A stretch of 64,000 bases of DNA from Saccharofermentans sp. (GTDB taxonomy: Bacteria; Bacillota; Clostridia; Saccharofermentanales; Saccharofermentanaceae), in contig JAILMW010000021.1 in NCBI GenBank assembly GCA_024692235.1, positions 1 through 64,000 of the forward strand. Reading direction: 5' to 3'. A program made the translations under genes and the position numbers. This document shows, piece by piece, positions 24,532-33,429 of the stretch. A model generated the notes under the pieces. It searched no databases and had not been told where the DNA came from. It worked only from the letters and a program-made list of their open reading frames with translations. How positions within the stretch are numbered: position 1 is the first letter of the stretch; the number at the start of each line of letters is the position of its first letter.

Positions 24532-24953
24532 CTTAGAAGGAACTCGCCGATTTTGCGACGGGTTTCCGTTTTGCTCAAAATCCTCAAATGCCTGCAAATA
24601 GGGCATTTGAGAACCTCAAACAGTTCCTTGTGTGAAAACTGTACAAGAAATATCCGATGTTTTGTGTGATTAACACAAAGTGTCGGAATTTTTTAAGAAT
24701 TTATTCATAGTTTGTTTAGGTTTCCCAAAATTCGTTGTGCTATTATGAGGCTGGTTAGATGAGTTTGGCGCAAAAGTTGGGTATTGGGTTTGTTCGCGTC
24801 ATTAACGTGAATAACAAAAGTTTCTATTAAAACTGTATGTATGTTGGGCAATTTCTCGAGGTATATAGGAAAAGAATACTCGGAAACTGATTAGGGCTAT
24901 CGTAGAGCGGTTGTATTAATTGCCGAAGGGTTGTCGAATTTGAGGGAAGTGTC
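24532..24953 (+). promoter_or_regulatory. Gap with terminator-like hairpins and a long leader
   Basis: No gene is seen here. The first part has imperfect pairing of GGAACTCGCCG with CGACGGGTTTCC (24539-24566), then the perfect hairpin CTCAAATGCC (24583-24592) / GGCATTTGAG (24602-24611). A 14-bp stem with three G-U pairs follows (24653-24687) and then a T-run (24690-24695), which looks like a terminator. An extended -10 element, TGCTATTAT, lies at 24738-24746, leaving a leader of about 200 bases before the HAD gene. Inside it, CGAGGTAT/ATACTCGG pairing can form near 24859-24883. I recognise no riboswitch consensus. Confidence 0.4.
24653..24696 (+). terminator. Terminator-like hairpin in the 24.5-kb gap
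   Basis: The arms TCCGATGTTTTGTG (24653-24666) and CACAAAGTGTCGGA (24674-24687) pair over 14 positions with three G-U pairs. AATTTTTT follows. It may terminate the kinase-like transcript or act in a leader of its own. Confidence 0.6.
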
Positions 24954-25610
24954 ATGATTAAAGCGTTCTTTATTGATTTCTATGGTACGGTGGTACATGA
25001 GGACGGACATGTAGTAAAGAAGATCTCCGAAATCTTGAGTAAGACCGGTAACGGAGCTGATGTATCCGAGATCGATCGTTATTGGGGAAAGGACTTCAGG
25101 GAGAAGTTCCAGGAAGCTTACGGAGATAATTTTGAGAGTCAGCGCGAGCTTGAGAGACAGTCGCTGCAGGATACGATAGAGCATTTCGATTCCGATGCAG
25201 ATCCTGACGAACTTGCGGATATGCTCTTTGAGCAGTGGGTCAAGCCTCCTATCTTTGAAGATTCCAAGGAGTTCCTTGAGCAAAGTCCTCTGCCTGTATA
25301 TATCGTATCTAACATAGATAAGGCGGATATAGAGGAAGCTATACAGTACCACGGACTTAATCCCGCAGGTGTATTTACATCTGAAGATGCGAAGTCATAT
25401 AAGCCCTGCGGTAAGATATTCGATATGGCTCTTGAAGAAGCGGGACTTCAGCCTAATGAGGTCATTCATATCGGTGATTCCATAGGAAGTGACGTCAAGG
25501 GTGCAGGCCGCAAGGGTATACGTGCTCTGTGGATAAACAGGACCGGCAGGGATGTTCCTAATGGAGTAGAGTGCATATCTTCATTAACGGATGCTCTTTC
25601 TGTTCTTTGA
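24954..25610 (+). CDS. HAD hydrolase, haloacid dehalogenase-type active site
   Basis: The 218-residue protein has nucleophile Asp8 in FFIDFYGTVVHED. The second Asp of the usual DxD is replaced by Tyr, as in L-2-haloacid dehalogenases. SNIDKADIEEAI gives the motif II Ser/Asn, SYKPCGKIF the motif III Lys and HIGDSIGSDVKGA motif IV. Its substrate may be a halogenated acid, but many such enzymes act on phosphates, so the specificity is unknown. A long leader precedes it. The next gene begins after about 100 bases; the ATG has GAGGGAAG upstream. Confidence 0.82.
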   Translation: MIKAFFIDFYGTVVHEDGHVVKKISEILSKTGNGADVSEIDRYWGKDFREKFQEAYGDNFESQRELERQSLQDTIEHFDSDADPDELADMLFEQWVKPPIFEDSKEFLEQSPLPVYIVSNIDKADIEEAIQYHGLNPAGVFTSEDAKSYKPCGKIFDMALEEAGLQPNEVIHIGDSIGSDVKGAGRKGIRALWINRTGRDVPNGVECISSLTDALSVL

Positions 25611-25708
25611 TTGTGTTATCCTGTAACTGATAAAGATCTTACGCGACAGATATCTTCGGATATCTGCCGTTGTCTTGTGTACGGGCGGGTCTTCGAGGGA
25701 GTTACTTG

Positions 25709-26524
25709 ATGCAGGAAGATACTATAAAGAGCATAGAAGACAGTATTAGAAGAAGATACCACAGAGAGCTCTTTGCTCCCTTTACTAAAGCTTGCAGGGA
25801 CTATTGTCTCATAGAAGAAGGCGATAAGATCGCTGTCTGTATATCAGGCGGCAAGGACTCCATGCTTCAAGCTAAGCTTTTCCAGGAGATACAAAAGCAC
25901 GACAGGGTGCATTTCGAGATAATATTCCTCGCCATGGATCCCGGGTATGAGAAAGAGAACAGAGAGCTTCTTATGCGAAATGCAGAGCTTCTGGGAATAC
26001 CTCTTACTGTATTCGAGAGCGATATCTTCGATGCTGCGGATACATCTTCTAAAGGCACTTGCTACAGGTGCGCAAGGATGAGAAGAGGATATCTTTATTC
26101 CAAGGCAAAGGAACTCGGATGCAATAAGATAGCGCTTGGGCACCACTACGATGACGTTATAGAGACTATACTTATGGGGATGCTCTACGGAGGTCAGATA
26201 CAGTCCATGATGCCTAAGCTTCGAAGCAGAAACTACGAAGGGATGGAGCTTATACGTCCGATGTATCTTATAAGAGAAGAAGATATATGTTCTTGGAGAG
26301 ACAGTAACGGACTTCGTTTCCTTGACTGCGCGTGCCATGTGACGGTAAGAAAGGAAGAAGCGGAGTCCAAGAGAGCAGAGATAAAAAAGCTCATAGCCTC
26401 CATGAAGAAAGTTAATCCGGCTGTTGAGGCTAATATCTTCAAAGCATTGGAGAATGTCGATCTTGATACTGTTATCGAGTATAAAAAAGACGGTAAGAGA
26501 CACAGCTTCCTTGAAGATTACTGA
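25709..26524 (+). CDS. TtcA/TilS-family PP-loop ATPase, probable tRNA thiolase
   Basis: The 271-residue protein starts at an ATG with GAGGGAG 7 bases upstream. It has SGGKDS (46-51, the PP-loop), CYRCARMRRGYL (a CxxC pair) and HHYDDVIETILM. A DCAC near the end gives two more cysteines. These match the TtcA group, which activates tRNA by adenylation and inserts sulphur at cytidine 32 with an iron-sulphur cluster. Relatives without that specificity exist, so it is named by family. The gene stands after a HAD gene and before an XRE regulator. Confidence 0.85.
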   Translation: MQEDTIKSIEDSIRRRYHRELFAPFTKACRDYCLIEEGDKIAVCISGGKDSMLQAKLFQEIQKHDRVHFEIIFLAMDPGYEKENRELLMRNAELLGIPLTVFESDIFDAADTSSKGTCYRCARMRRGYLYSKAKELGCNKIALGHHYDDVIETILMGMLYGGQIQSMMPKLRSRNYEGMELIRPMYLIREEDICSWRDSNGLRFLDCACHVTVRKEEAESKRAEIKKLIASMKKVNPAVEANIFKALENVDLDTVIEYKKDGKRHSFLEDY

Positions 26525-26549
26525 TATCAGGGTATAGGAGGATCATATT

Positions 26550-27632
26550 GTGCAGATAAAGACAGGCGAGAATATAAGGAAACTTCGTAAGGAACACGGC
26601 ATGACTCAGGAGCAGCTTGCAGACGCCCTTGGTGTTACGGTCGGAGCAGTATATAAGTGGGAAGCAGGGCTTTCTATTCCTGAGGTCAAGCTCCTTATGG
26701 ATATTGCGGATATCTTTGACAGCTCTGTTGATTCTCTTCTAGGATATGTTCAGCATACAGGCAATGTCGAAGGAAGGATAAGACGCATACAGGAACTCAT
26801 GGCTTCAAAGGATATAGAAGAAGCATTATCCGAAGCTGAGAGTGCACTGAGGCGTTATCCGTATAACTTCAGACTGGTATATACATGCGCATTCGTCTAT
26901 ATGGTAAAGACCGCGGAGGACGGCGGCAGGGCCTATATGAGAAAGTCCAACGAACTTTTTGAGAAGGCATTGACTCTTTTAGACAGGGATACTGCGGGCG
27001 ACATAAGCGAAGTTACTATCCTTAACTATATGGCTACTAACTATATGGCGGTAGGTGATTATGAGAAGGCTCTGGAGATCTTAAAGAAGAATAATATCAG
27101 GAATATTAACGGCAGCCTTATAAGCTTTTTATACGGAGTGGAACTTCAAATGCCGGATGAGACGGTGCCTTATGTGAAGAAGACCGTCATTGAAGCGGTG
27201 ATAGCCCTTGATCGTACGATATATGCGGCATCTTTCTCTTATGCTCTTAAACATGACGAAGAATGCATAAGATCTCTTAAGTGGCTGTGTACATTTCTTG
27301 ATTCCCTGAAGACCGATAACGAGCTTCTTGTCTATACGGATAAGTCCAAGGCTTTGGCACTTGCGCTTTTATCCGTGTGGGAAGAGATGTTCGGATACGA
27401 AGAAGATGCTTCGACGCATATAAAGGAAGCATATGAATTGGCTCAAAGATTCGATGAGACCCCGGTCACTGATGCTGTCGGTATAAGGTTCATAGACGAT
27501 CCCGAAGCTAAGCTCATAGACTCCTTCGGTAAGACAGTAAAGGAAGCCGTCGATACGTATGTATTCGATAAGGTCCCCAAGAACAAGGCCTCAAGAAAGA
27601 TAAGAAAGATCTGGAATGACCTGATGACATGA
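26550..27632 (+). CDS. XRE regulator with helical repeat domain
   Basis: The 360-residue protein begins at a GTG with ATAGGAGG 8 bases upstream. The HTH covers about 5-62 (HGMTQEQLADALGVTVGAVYKWEAG). The remainder is alpha-helical with TPR-like pairs, such as YNFRLVYTCAFVYMV and YEKALEILKKNN. This layout is that of helix-repeat XRE regulators that sense peptides or proteins, for example the RRNPP-like group. No quorum peptide gene is seen alongside. It lies between a thiolase-like gene and a methyltransferase gene without strong operon spacing. Confidence 0.75.
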   Translation: MQIKTGENIRKLRKEHGMTQEQLADALGVTVGAVYKWEAGLSIPEVKLLMDIADIFDSSVDSLLGYVQHTGNVEGRIRRIQELMASKDIEEALSEAESALRRYPYNFRLVYTCAFVYMVKTAEDGGRAYMRKSNELFEKALTLLDRDTAGDISEVTILNYMATNYMAVGDYEKALEILKKNNIRNINGSLISFLYGVELQMPDETVPYVKKTVIEAVIALDRTIYAASFSYALKHDEECIRSLKWLCTFLDSLKTDNELLVYTDKSKALALALLSVWEEMFGYEEDASTHIKEAYELAQRFDETPVTDAVGIRFIDDPEAKLIDSFGKTVKEAVDTYVFDKVPKNKASRKIRKIWNDLMT

Positions 27633-27693
27633 ACGGAAACTGTGGTAAAGTATACGAACATTTTTATGCCACAGATGAAAGGAAGTGATACAG

Positions 27694-28434
27694 ATGGCAA
27701 AGCAGAATATCTACGACAACGAGACCTTCTTTGAAGGATATAAGGAACTGAGGAACCGTAAGGTCAATGCGAACGTTCTGTTCGAGATCCCGACTTTGCT
27801 GTCCATACTTCCTGATCTTAAGAGCAAGAGGGTACTGGACTTGGGATGCGGATTCGGAGAACACTGCAGGGAATATCTGGAGCTTGGCGCTTCAAGAGTC
27901 GTAGGAGTTGATATCTCTGAAAAGATGCTCGAGGTAGCAAGAGAAGAAAACAGCGATCCTGATATCGAATATATAAATATCCCAATGGAAGATATCGATA
28001 CGATAGATGAGACCTTTGATGTTGTCATAAGTTCTCTGGCGATCCACTACGTAGAGGATTTTGAAGGGGTTGTCAAAGCAGTATACTCTCGTTTATCAGA
28101 TGGCGGTATCTTCATCTTCTCGCAGGAACATCCCGTTAATACCTGCTATAGCGAAGGATCACAGAGGTGGGCCCGTGATGAGAACGGAAGGAAGATCTGC
28201 GCCAATATCTCTAATTACTGCGTAGAGAAGAGATATGATTATTCCTGGTTCGTTGAAGGTGTACAGCATTATCACAGGATGTTCTCTACATTGATCAACA
28301 CACTTGCCGATGCGGGTTTTAAGATACAGAAGGTCGCGGAGCCTTATCCTGATAAGAAACTTCTTGAGGAGTATCCCGAGTACTACGATAATCTTCATAA
28401 GCCGGACTTCCTCTTTATCAGGTCCGTCAAATAA
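27694..28434 (+). CDS. SAM-dependent methyltransferase
   Basis: The protein has 246 residues from an ATG with AAGGAAG upstream; a GTG at 27685 is possible. SAM motif I is VLDLGCGFGEHC (about 48-60), motif II GASRVVGVDIS, and a FDVVISSLAIHYVEDFEG stretch follows. The fold is class I. It resembles the YdcD/UbiE-like small-molecule methyltransferases; substrate unknown. It is followed 14 bases later by a U32-like gene. Confidence 0.86.
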   Translation: MAKQNIYDNETFFEGYKELRNRKVNANVLFEIPTLLSILPDLKSKRVLDLGCGFGEHCREYLELGASRVVGVDISEKMLEVAREENSDPDIEYINIPMEDIDTIDETFDVVISSLAIHYVEDFEGVVKAVYSRLSDGGIFIFSQEHPVNTCYSEGSQRWARDENGRKICANISNYCVEKRYDYSWFVEGVQHYHRMFSTLINTLADAGFKIQKVAEPYPDKKLLEEYPEYYDNLHKPDFLFIRSVK

Positions 28435-28447
28435 GGGAGACTTGATC

Positions 28448-29341
28448 TTGAAAGCTTACTACCATCTTCCGGGCCTTTTTGAATTCTACGAACTTTACAG
28501 GATCTTTCTGCCGCTGTTCTTCGAGCACAGGGAATACTTCCTTGAGGATACTTATATAGGTTCGATATACGGAGCTCCCGGGGATTGCCTGTGGGGAGGC
28601 GGCAGAGTAGGATACGGAGAAGCACGCGCCCAAGATGTTGCAGCTCTTATGGCAAAGTACGATATCTCTTCGCGTCTTACTTTCAGTAATTCGCTCATAA
28701 GAGAAGAGCATTTGGCTGACAGTAAATGCAATAGCTTATGCAAGATCTTCGAGCATAACGGAAAGTCAGCAAACGGTATCGTTATCTGTTCTGATCTTCT
28801 GCTTCAATATATAAGGAAAGAGTATCCCGATTTTTACTTTGTATCCTCTACCACCAAGGTGATAACGGACTTTACGGGACTTAAGGAGGAACTGTCGCGC
28901 GAGGAATATTCATATGTTGTTCCTGACTTCAGGCTCAATAAGAGAATAGATGATCTTAATAGCCTTCCTTCGCCTATGAAGGATAAGGTGGAGTTCCTGT
29001 GCAATGAATGCTGCAGTATCTCATGCAGAGACAGGAAAAACTGTTATGAGAATGTCAGTCGCAAGAGCCTTGGTGAATCTTGCGAGGATCATACATGTAC
29101 TTCGCCTCTTGCAGAAAGAGGGTATCGTTTCTCTGATGCCATGAAGAATCCTTCATTTATAAGCAGAGAGGATATAGCAGATATCTATATTCCTTCCGGG
29201 TTTTCTAACTTCAAGATAGAAGGAAGGAGCCTTGGAAGTGCGGTAGTACTTGAGATGCTTATATATTACATGGTCAAGCCCGAATATCAGATCAAGGTAA
29301 GGGAAGAGATATATCTGGACAGTATGCTGGACCTGTTCTGA
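28448..29341 (+). CDS. U32-peptidase-like protein with a Cys cluster
   Basis: The protein has 297 residues from a TTG at 28448 with GGGAGA (28434-28439) 8 bases upstream; the frame is open further left, but no better start is found. A Cys-rich block, CNECCSISCRDRKNCYEN, occurs at about 185-202 and resembles the Fe-S/zinc-like cluster of U32 family proteins, preceded by VVPDFRLNK. U32 proteins act in hydroxylation of tRNA or prephenate-dependent chemistry, or as collagenase-like proteins. The barrel N-terminus (GSIYGAPGDCLWGGGR) is divergent, so the family call is tentative. Confidence 0.45.
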   Translation: MKAYYHLPGLFEFYELYRIFLPLFFEHREYFLEDTYIGSIYGAPGDCLWGGGRVGYGEARAQDVAALMAKYDISSRLTFSNSLIREEHLADSKCNSLCKIFEHNGKSANGIVICSDLLLQYIRKEYPDFYFVSSTTKVITDFTGLKEELSREEYSYVVPDFRLNKRIDDLNSLPSPMKDKVEFLCNECCSISCRDRKNCYENVSRKSLGESCEDHTCTSPLAERGYRFSDAMKNPSFISREDIADIYIPSGFSNFKIEGRSLGSAVVLEMLIYYMVKPEYQIKVREEIYLDSMLDLF

Positions 29342-29490
29342 GCAATATGTTAAATATACGTGAATTTCCCTCAAAATGTCCCATCTTCAATGAATTAATC
29401 CGGGTTAATATAGTAAAATCAATAACGAAAGTCGTTTCATTTTGAGTTTGTGGTTTATCGACTTTATATTCTGTTTATGGGTTACAAATT

Positions 29491-30102
29491 ATGTTAAGCG
29501 AAGAAAAGAAACAACAAAAGAGGATCGAGATCATGGAGAAGAGCTTTGCTCGCTATTGCGAGACAGGCCTTCGTGATACCGGTATAAAGGATCTTGCTAA
29601 GGCATGCGGGATGACAGCGCCGAATTTCTATTCCTATTTTGACAACCTTGATCAGCTTATAGTTGAAGCTACCGAGCATTGCATGATCAAGATAGAGAAT
29701 GAGATATTATCGCAGGCTCCCAAGACCAGGGAAGAAATACCCGCCTTTATAGAGAAGATGATCGTTCCCAGCAGGGATTTTCATTCCAAGGAATATCGAT
29801 TCATGTACCAGGTATTTGCTTCTCCTGCGTTTCTTGAGCACGGAAAGAGGTTCAGGAACAGGCAGTTTTTGAGATATCGTAAGTATGCCGAAGAGATGGA
29901 GAAGGTACTGGATGTATCATGGTATCTGATACTGGAGTGGATCCTTAATCTTGAGCAGGCGATAATCCAGTATGCTCTCTGGGAGAACTCCAACATGTAT
30001 GCGCTTCAGAAGATCGGTCTTGAGAATATGGCTATGTCCATGCTCGAGAGAGACGGCAAGGCTCCGTTTTCCAAGAACTGGAGCGACTTTCCTGCAAAAT
30101 AA
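29491..30102 (+). CDS. TetR-family regulator
   Basis: The 203-residue protein has an N-terminal TetR HTH with a DTGIKDLAKACGMTAPNFYSYFDNLDQLI motif (about 30-58) and a helical C-terminal ligand domain. The ATG lacks a strong ribosome binding site, and the preceding gap contains an AT-rich promoter-like region. No effector or target gene can be named; adjacent genes (U32-like, GlcG-like) do not share the direction of a typical TetR-transporter pair. A short ORF (30118-30282) follows. Confidence 0.82.
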   Translation: MLSEEKKQQKRIEIMEKSFARYCETGLRDTGIKDLAKACGMTAPNFYSYFDNLDQLIVEATEHCMIKIENEILSQAPKTREEIPAFIEKMIVPSRDFHSKEYRFMYQVFASPAFLEHGKRFRNRQFLRYRKYAEEMEKVLDVSWYLILEWILNLEQAIIQYALWENSNMYALQKIGLENMAMSMLERDGKAPFSKNWSDFPAK

Positions 30103-30338
30103 TGGATCATAAGATAAATGCAAGATGGCAGGACTTGCCGCTTCCGCTTAGATAAGGCGGGATACTTCGGAAACCCTGCAACTTATGGATCGATTGAAAT
30201 TGATGAAGATCTTATGACAGACCTTGATAAATATTATGTTCAGCTGATAATTAGACTAGAAACTCAAGAAAATTTGGTATAATCAGTATGTGGTATATGA
30301 GATAAGATCTTATGTGCTCTATCCGAAAGGAGTTCTGT

Positions 30339-30755
30339 ATGACTGATGAAAGCTTAAGAGAATTGCTCGTCAAGATCCTTGATGAGATGCATGAGAAGGC
30401 AGTTAATATGAAGATAAAGGGCGTTGCTACCGGCGCCGTAATGAACAGGGATGAGAATACCGATTGGATCGGTTCATTCAAGGTAGTGGATACTTCCTGT
30501 AACTTTGCTGAAGGCTGGAACCTTATCGCAATATCCTGGTCCAAGTGTGCCGAAGCGATGGCTACCAAGGCTGACAGCGGTAATCCCGACCATAGAAAGC
30601 TCCTGGGTGAGTTAGGCTTTGAAGGCGGTACATACGAGGAGTTTGAAGGCTTTAAACTTGCATTTGCATTTAGCGGAGCTACATCCGAGGACGATATGGA
30701 AGTTGCTAAGTTCGGTCTTGACAGGATGAAGTTCGAGCTTGGTGAGTCTCTGTGA
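30339..30755 (+). CDS. GlcG/HbpS-like protein
   Basis: The protein has 138 residues from an ATG with AAAGGAG (30326-30332) upstream. The C-terminal FKLAFAFSGATSEDDMEVAKFGLDRM resembles the VSGxxxxxDxxxAxxGL end of the GlcG/HbpS (DUF336) family. Members bind haem or act in small-molecule metabolism. The N-terminus fits less well, so the name is tentative. It is followed by a perfect terminator. Confidence 0.45.
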   Translation: MTDESLRELLVKILDEMHEKAVNMKIKGVATGAVMNRDENTDWIGSFKVVDTSCNFAEGWNLIAISWSKCAEAMATKADSGNPDHRKLLGELGFEGGTYEEFEGFKLAFAFSGATSEDDMEVAKFGLDRMKFELGESL

Positions 30756-30801
30756 TAAAAGCCCTTAAGACCATATAGAATAAACTTGATCTTAGTATCT
30801 T

Positions 30802-30831
30802 GGAGTGAGGTGTAAAAGCCTCACTCCTTTA
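30802..30831 (+). terminator. Perfect rho-independent terminator
   Basis: GGAGTGAGG (30802-30810) and CCTCACTCC (30819-30827) form a perfect 9-bp stem with loop TGTAAAAG, followed by TTTAT. It ends the GlcG/HbpS-like gene and isolates the following operon. Confidence 0.85.
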
Positions 30832-30833
30832 TG

Positions 30834-30893
30834 TTGACAAAAAAATAACGTCACAGCATAATATATCAAAACGATATATCAAAAATGATATAT
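30834..30893 (+). promoter_or_regulatory. Promoter with overlapping operator for the ferredoxin-PadR operon
   Basis: TTGACA (30834-30839), a 17-base spacer and CATAAT (30857-30862) make a near-ideal sigma-A promoter. ATATATCA repeats follow directly at 30861-30868 and 30874-30881, the second facing TGATATAT (30886-30893) across AAAA, a dyad. PadR regulators bind AT-rich palindromes close to their promoters, and a PadR gene is in this operon, so self-repression at this site is the obvious reading. It has not been shown. Confidence 0.7.
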
Positions 30894-30904
30894 AGAGGTG
30901 CATT

Positions 30905-31636
30905 ATGAGACAGAAGATACGAAAGACATTATTGCTGATATCCTTTCTGCTTTTCCCGATAACGATATGGTATTTCTCTCCGTATCTAATTATTCAGGCA
31001 GCGTCTGAACATATAATGAACGGAAGCTTTATAGTGTTCTGTCTTGTGTTCGTCTTATCAATGTTCATGGGAAGAGTATGGTGCGGATTCTTCTGCCCTG
31101 CAGGAGGACTTCAGGAATGTGCCATGAGGATAAAGGATACTTCTGCATCCAAAGGTAAGAGGGATCGAATCAAGTATGTTATCTGGATCTTGTGGATGAC
31201 TTCTGTGGTAGTGACATTTATCCTCGGTAAGAACGATGTCAGGATCGATCCTTTCTACATGACGGACCACGGTATATCCGTGACGGGCATCAATAACTAC
31301 GTGATATACTATGGAGTAGTAATGCTTCTTGTGATACCGCCTCTTATTCACGGTAAGAGAGCGACTTGCCATTACATCTGCTGGATGGCACCTTTTATGG
31401 CGATTGGAAGCACTGTAGGCAAGTGGCTTCGTCTTCCTCAGCTTCATATCGAAGCGGAAAGTGATAACTGCATATCCTGCAGCAGATGTAACAGGGAATG
31501 TCCTATGGGACTTGATGTCAGGAAGATGGTTGCCGAAGGAAAGTTATCAGGATGCAGTGAGTGCATAGAATGCGGAGCCTGCATAGATACATGCCCTAAG
31601 AAAGTATTGAAGTATAAGTTCATATGGAGACGATAA
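30905..31636 (+). CDS. 4Fe-4S ferredoxin-type membrane protein (NapH/MauN-like)
   Basis: The 243-residue protein has four membrane segments and two ferredoxin clusters near the C-terminus: CISCSRCNRECPMG and CSECIECGACIDTCP, plus CGFFCPAGG in the N-terminal membrane part. This is the NapH-type layout for a membrane electron-transfer protein. It probably passes electrons between quinone or flavin partners and an unknown enzyme. AGAGGTG precedes the ATG. A PadR gene follows after one base. Confidence 0.85.
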   Translation: MRQKIRKTLLLISFLLFPITIWYFSPYLIIQAASEHIMNGSFIVFCLVFVLSMFMGRVWCGFFCPAGGLQECAMRIKDTSASKGKRDRIKYVIWILWMTSVVVTFILGKNDVRIDPFYMTDHGISVTGINNYVIYYGVVMLLVIPPLIHGKRATCHYICWMAPFMAIGSTVGKWLRLPQLHIEAESDNCISCSRCNRECPMGLDVRKMVAEGKLSGCSECIECGACIDTCPKKVLKYKFIWRR

Positions 31637-31637
31637 G

Positions 31638-32177
31638 ATGGCTAAGGATCGTAAGATAGATCTTGTTATATTGGGACTTTTATCTCATGAAGACCTTACG
31701 GGATACGATATAAAGAAGCGTATCGACGGCGGCATAAGCTTCTTCTGGAAAGGAAGCTTTGGAAGTATCTATCCCTCTCTTAGTGCCATGGAAAGATCAG
31801 GACTTGTACAAAGGCTTAAGGAAGATAATGAAAGCGGAAGAGAGAAGATCAGGTATCATATAACCAAGAAAGGTAAGGATCAGCTTCGCACTTGGCTTAA
31901 AGACGAGAAGGCCGATAACGACCTTAAGTATGAGACGCTTCTTAAGCTTTACTTCGGAGGCGCAGAAGAGAGGGATATTACTCTTCGCAATATCGATATA
32001 TTCGAGGAGAAGATAAGACGAGATATTGAAGTACTTAAGATGTATAAGTCTTCGCTTGAGAAATACTTGGATAACGAAGATCATCTTTATTACTATCTTA
32101 CTGTTACTTTCGGAATAGATACATATGAGGCATATCTTAAGTGGTGTGCTAAAGCAAGGAAGCTGCTAAAGAGATAA
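31638..32177 (+). CDS. PadR-family transcriptional regulator
   Basis: The 179-residue protein has a winged-helix N-terminus, ILGLLSHEDLTGYDIKKRI then SFGSIYPSLSAMERSGLVQR, typical of PadR. The C-terminal helical part (YLDNEDHLYYYLTVTFG) is the dimerisation arm. PadR proteins usually repress neighbouring stress or efflux genes and themselves. It is coupled to the ferredoxin-type gene and overlaps the esterase gene by one base. An AT-rich dyad sits at the operon promoter. Confidence 0.88.
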   Translation: MAKDRKIDLVILGLLSHEDLTGYDIKKRIDGGISFFWKGSFGSIYPSLSAMERSGLVQRLKEDNESGREKIRYHITKKGKDQLRTWLKDEKADNDLKYETLLKLYFGGAEERDITLRNIDIFEEKIRRDIEVLKMYKSSLEKYLDNEDHLYYYLTVTFGIDTYEAYLKWCAKARKLLKR

Positions 32178-33091
32178 TGGGTATAATCAGACGTAAGCTT
32201 ATAGAGTATGTACTTCGGGATTTCTATGCTCTTAATGATCTTGATCTTAATGACTTCAAGGAAGGAATAAGAGATCTTAAGGCCAGAAGCAGGATGACTT
32301 CACAGCCCCCTCGCAAGGTCATGCGCATATGTGAAGTCACCCGCTGCGTCGTAGACGGATATACTTACTATCGCATAAAGTCCCGTAAGAAAACATCTGA
32401 CAGGAAGGTAATGTATATACATGGCGGAGGATTCTTCGCGGAAGCTTTCAGAGCGCACTGGGACTTTTGCCAAAGGCTTACTGACGCTACCGGCTGCGAG
32501 ATATATTTCCCTGTATATCCGCTGGTACCGGAAAGCAGTTCTGAGGAATCCCATGAGATGCTGCTTAAGGTATATAAGGAACTTCTAAAGGAAGCAGAGC
32601 CTGATAAGATCACATTTACAGGTGATTCTGCAGGAGGTACTCTGTGTCTGTCACTTTCCATGTTCGCCAGAGATAACGGCCTTCCTCAAGCATCAGAGCT
32701 GATACTTATATCTCCGGGCTTCGGGTTCAGGGAGATGACCGAAGAAGATAAGATAAGGCTCGAAGAGATAAAGCAGCATGACTTCATGCTGGGAAGTTTC
32801 CCTGTGCTTAAGATAGCTGCTCTCTGGATGGGAGATCTGTCTCCTGAAGACTACAGGACCGACGTGACCAGAGGAAGCCTTGAAGGGTTGCCGCATATTA
32901 CGATGTTCTCCGGAACATACGATATACTTAATATCCCGGCAAGGCACTTTGTCAGAAGAATGAAGGACGAAGGTCATCCGCATATATACGAAGAGAAGGA
33001 TAAGGGCTATCACGTATATGCTCTCAGCAAGAGCAGCAGGAAAGAATTCGATCTTATCGTATCTAAGGTGAAGGGTGAAGATATATGTTAG
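32177..33091 (+). CDS. Alpha/beta hydrolase, HSL-type esterase
   Basis: The 304-residue protein has HGGGFFAEAFRAHWDF (oxyanion region, about 75-90), the nucleophile motif GDSAGGTL (Ser about 158) and a late SGTYDIL and GYHVYALS with catalytic Asp and His. These are the hormone-sensitive-lipase-type esterase motifs. It cleaves short-chain esters or similar compounds. The start overlaps the PadR stop by one base, and the stop overlaps the pyrophosphatase-like gene by 7 bases. PadR control of an esterase is plausible. Confidence 0.87.
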   Translation: MGIIRRKLIEYVLRDFYALNDLDLNDFKEGIRDLKARSRMTSQPPRKVMRICEVTRCVVDGYTYYRIKSRKKTSDRKVMYIHGGGFFAEAFRAHWDFCQRLTDATGCEIYFPVYPLVPESSSEESHEMLLKVYKELLKEAEPDKITFTGDSAGGTLCLSLSMFARDNGLPQASELILISPGFGFREMTEEDKIRLEEIKQHDFMLGSFPVLKIAALWMGDLSPEDYRTDVTRGSLEGLPHITMFSGTYDILNIPARHFVRRMKDEGHPHIYEEKDKGYHVYALSKSSRKEFDLIVSKVKGEDIC

Positions 33092-33429
33092 GAAAGAAGG
33101 TCAAGGTAAAGATAGACAGGCCTATGGGAAGTTATCATCCCGAATATAAGGATATGTACTATCCCATAAACTACGGATATATTGAGGGCTTATTATCTCC
33201 TGACGGAGAAGAGCAGGATGTTTATGTCCTGGGAGCAGATAAGCCTCTTACTGAATTTACGGGGCAGGTGATCGCCATAGTTCGAAGGGAAGATGACGTG
33301 GAAGAGAAGTGGGTAGCAGCCCCTGAAGGAATGACCTTTACCCGTGAAGAGATAATGGACCGGATAATGTTTACGGAAAAGTACTATAAGTCTCATCTTA
33401 TTATGGCAACTGATCCTGATATAAGCTGA
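33085..33429 (+). CDS. Inorganic pyrophosphatase-like small protein
   Basis: The 114-residue protein begins KVKVKIDRPMGSYHPE and has YPINYGYIEG, EEQDVYVLGADKPL and EFTGQVIAIVRREDD, a strong match to the family I inorganic pyrophosphatase fold (RPxGS, YPxNYGY, DVYVLG). The length is shorter than a typical 170-residue enzyme, which may make it catalytically weaker or a specialised member. Its start overlaps the esterase stop by 7 bases. It closes the 30905-33429 operon. Confidence 0.75.
   Translation: MLGKKVKVKIDRPMGSYHPEYKDMYYPINYGYIEGLLSPDGEEQDVYVLGADKPLTEFTGQVIAIVRREDDVEEKWVAAPEGMTFTREEIMDRIMFTEKYYKSHLIMATDPDIS

Noticed and set aside
24532..24953. Known riboswitch (c-di-GMP, c-di-AMP or T-box) in the leader
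   Set aside because: None of the conserved core sequences of these classes are present.
25844..26503. 219-residue minus-strand frame opposite the TtcA-like gene
   Set aside because: Shadow of a strongly conserved gene with PP-loop and CxxC motifs.
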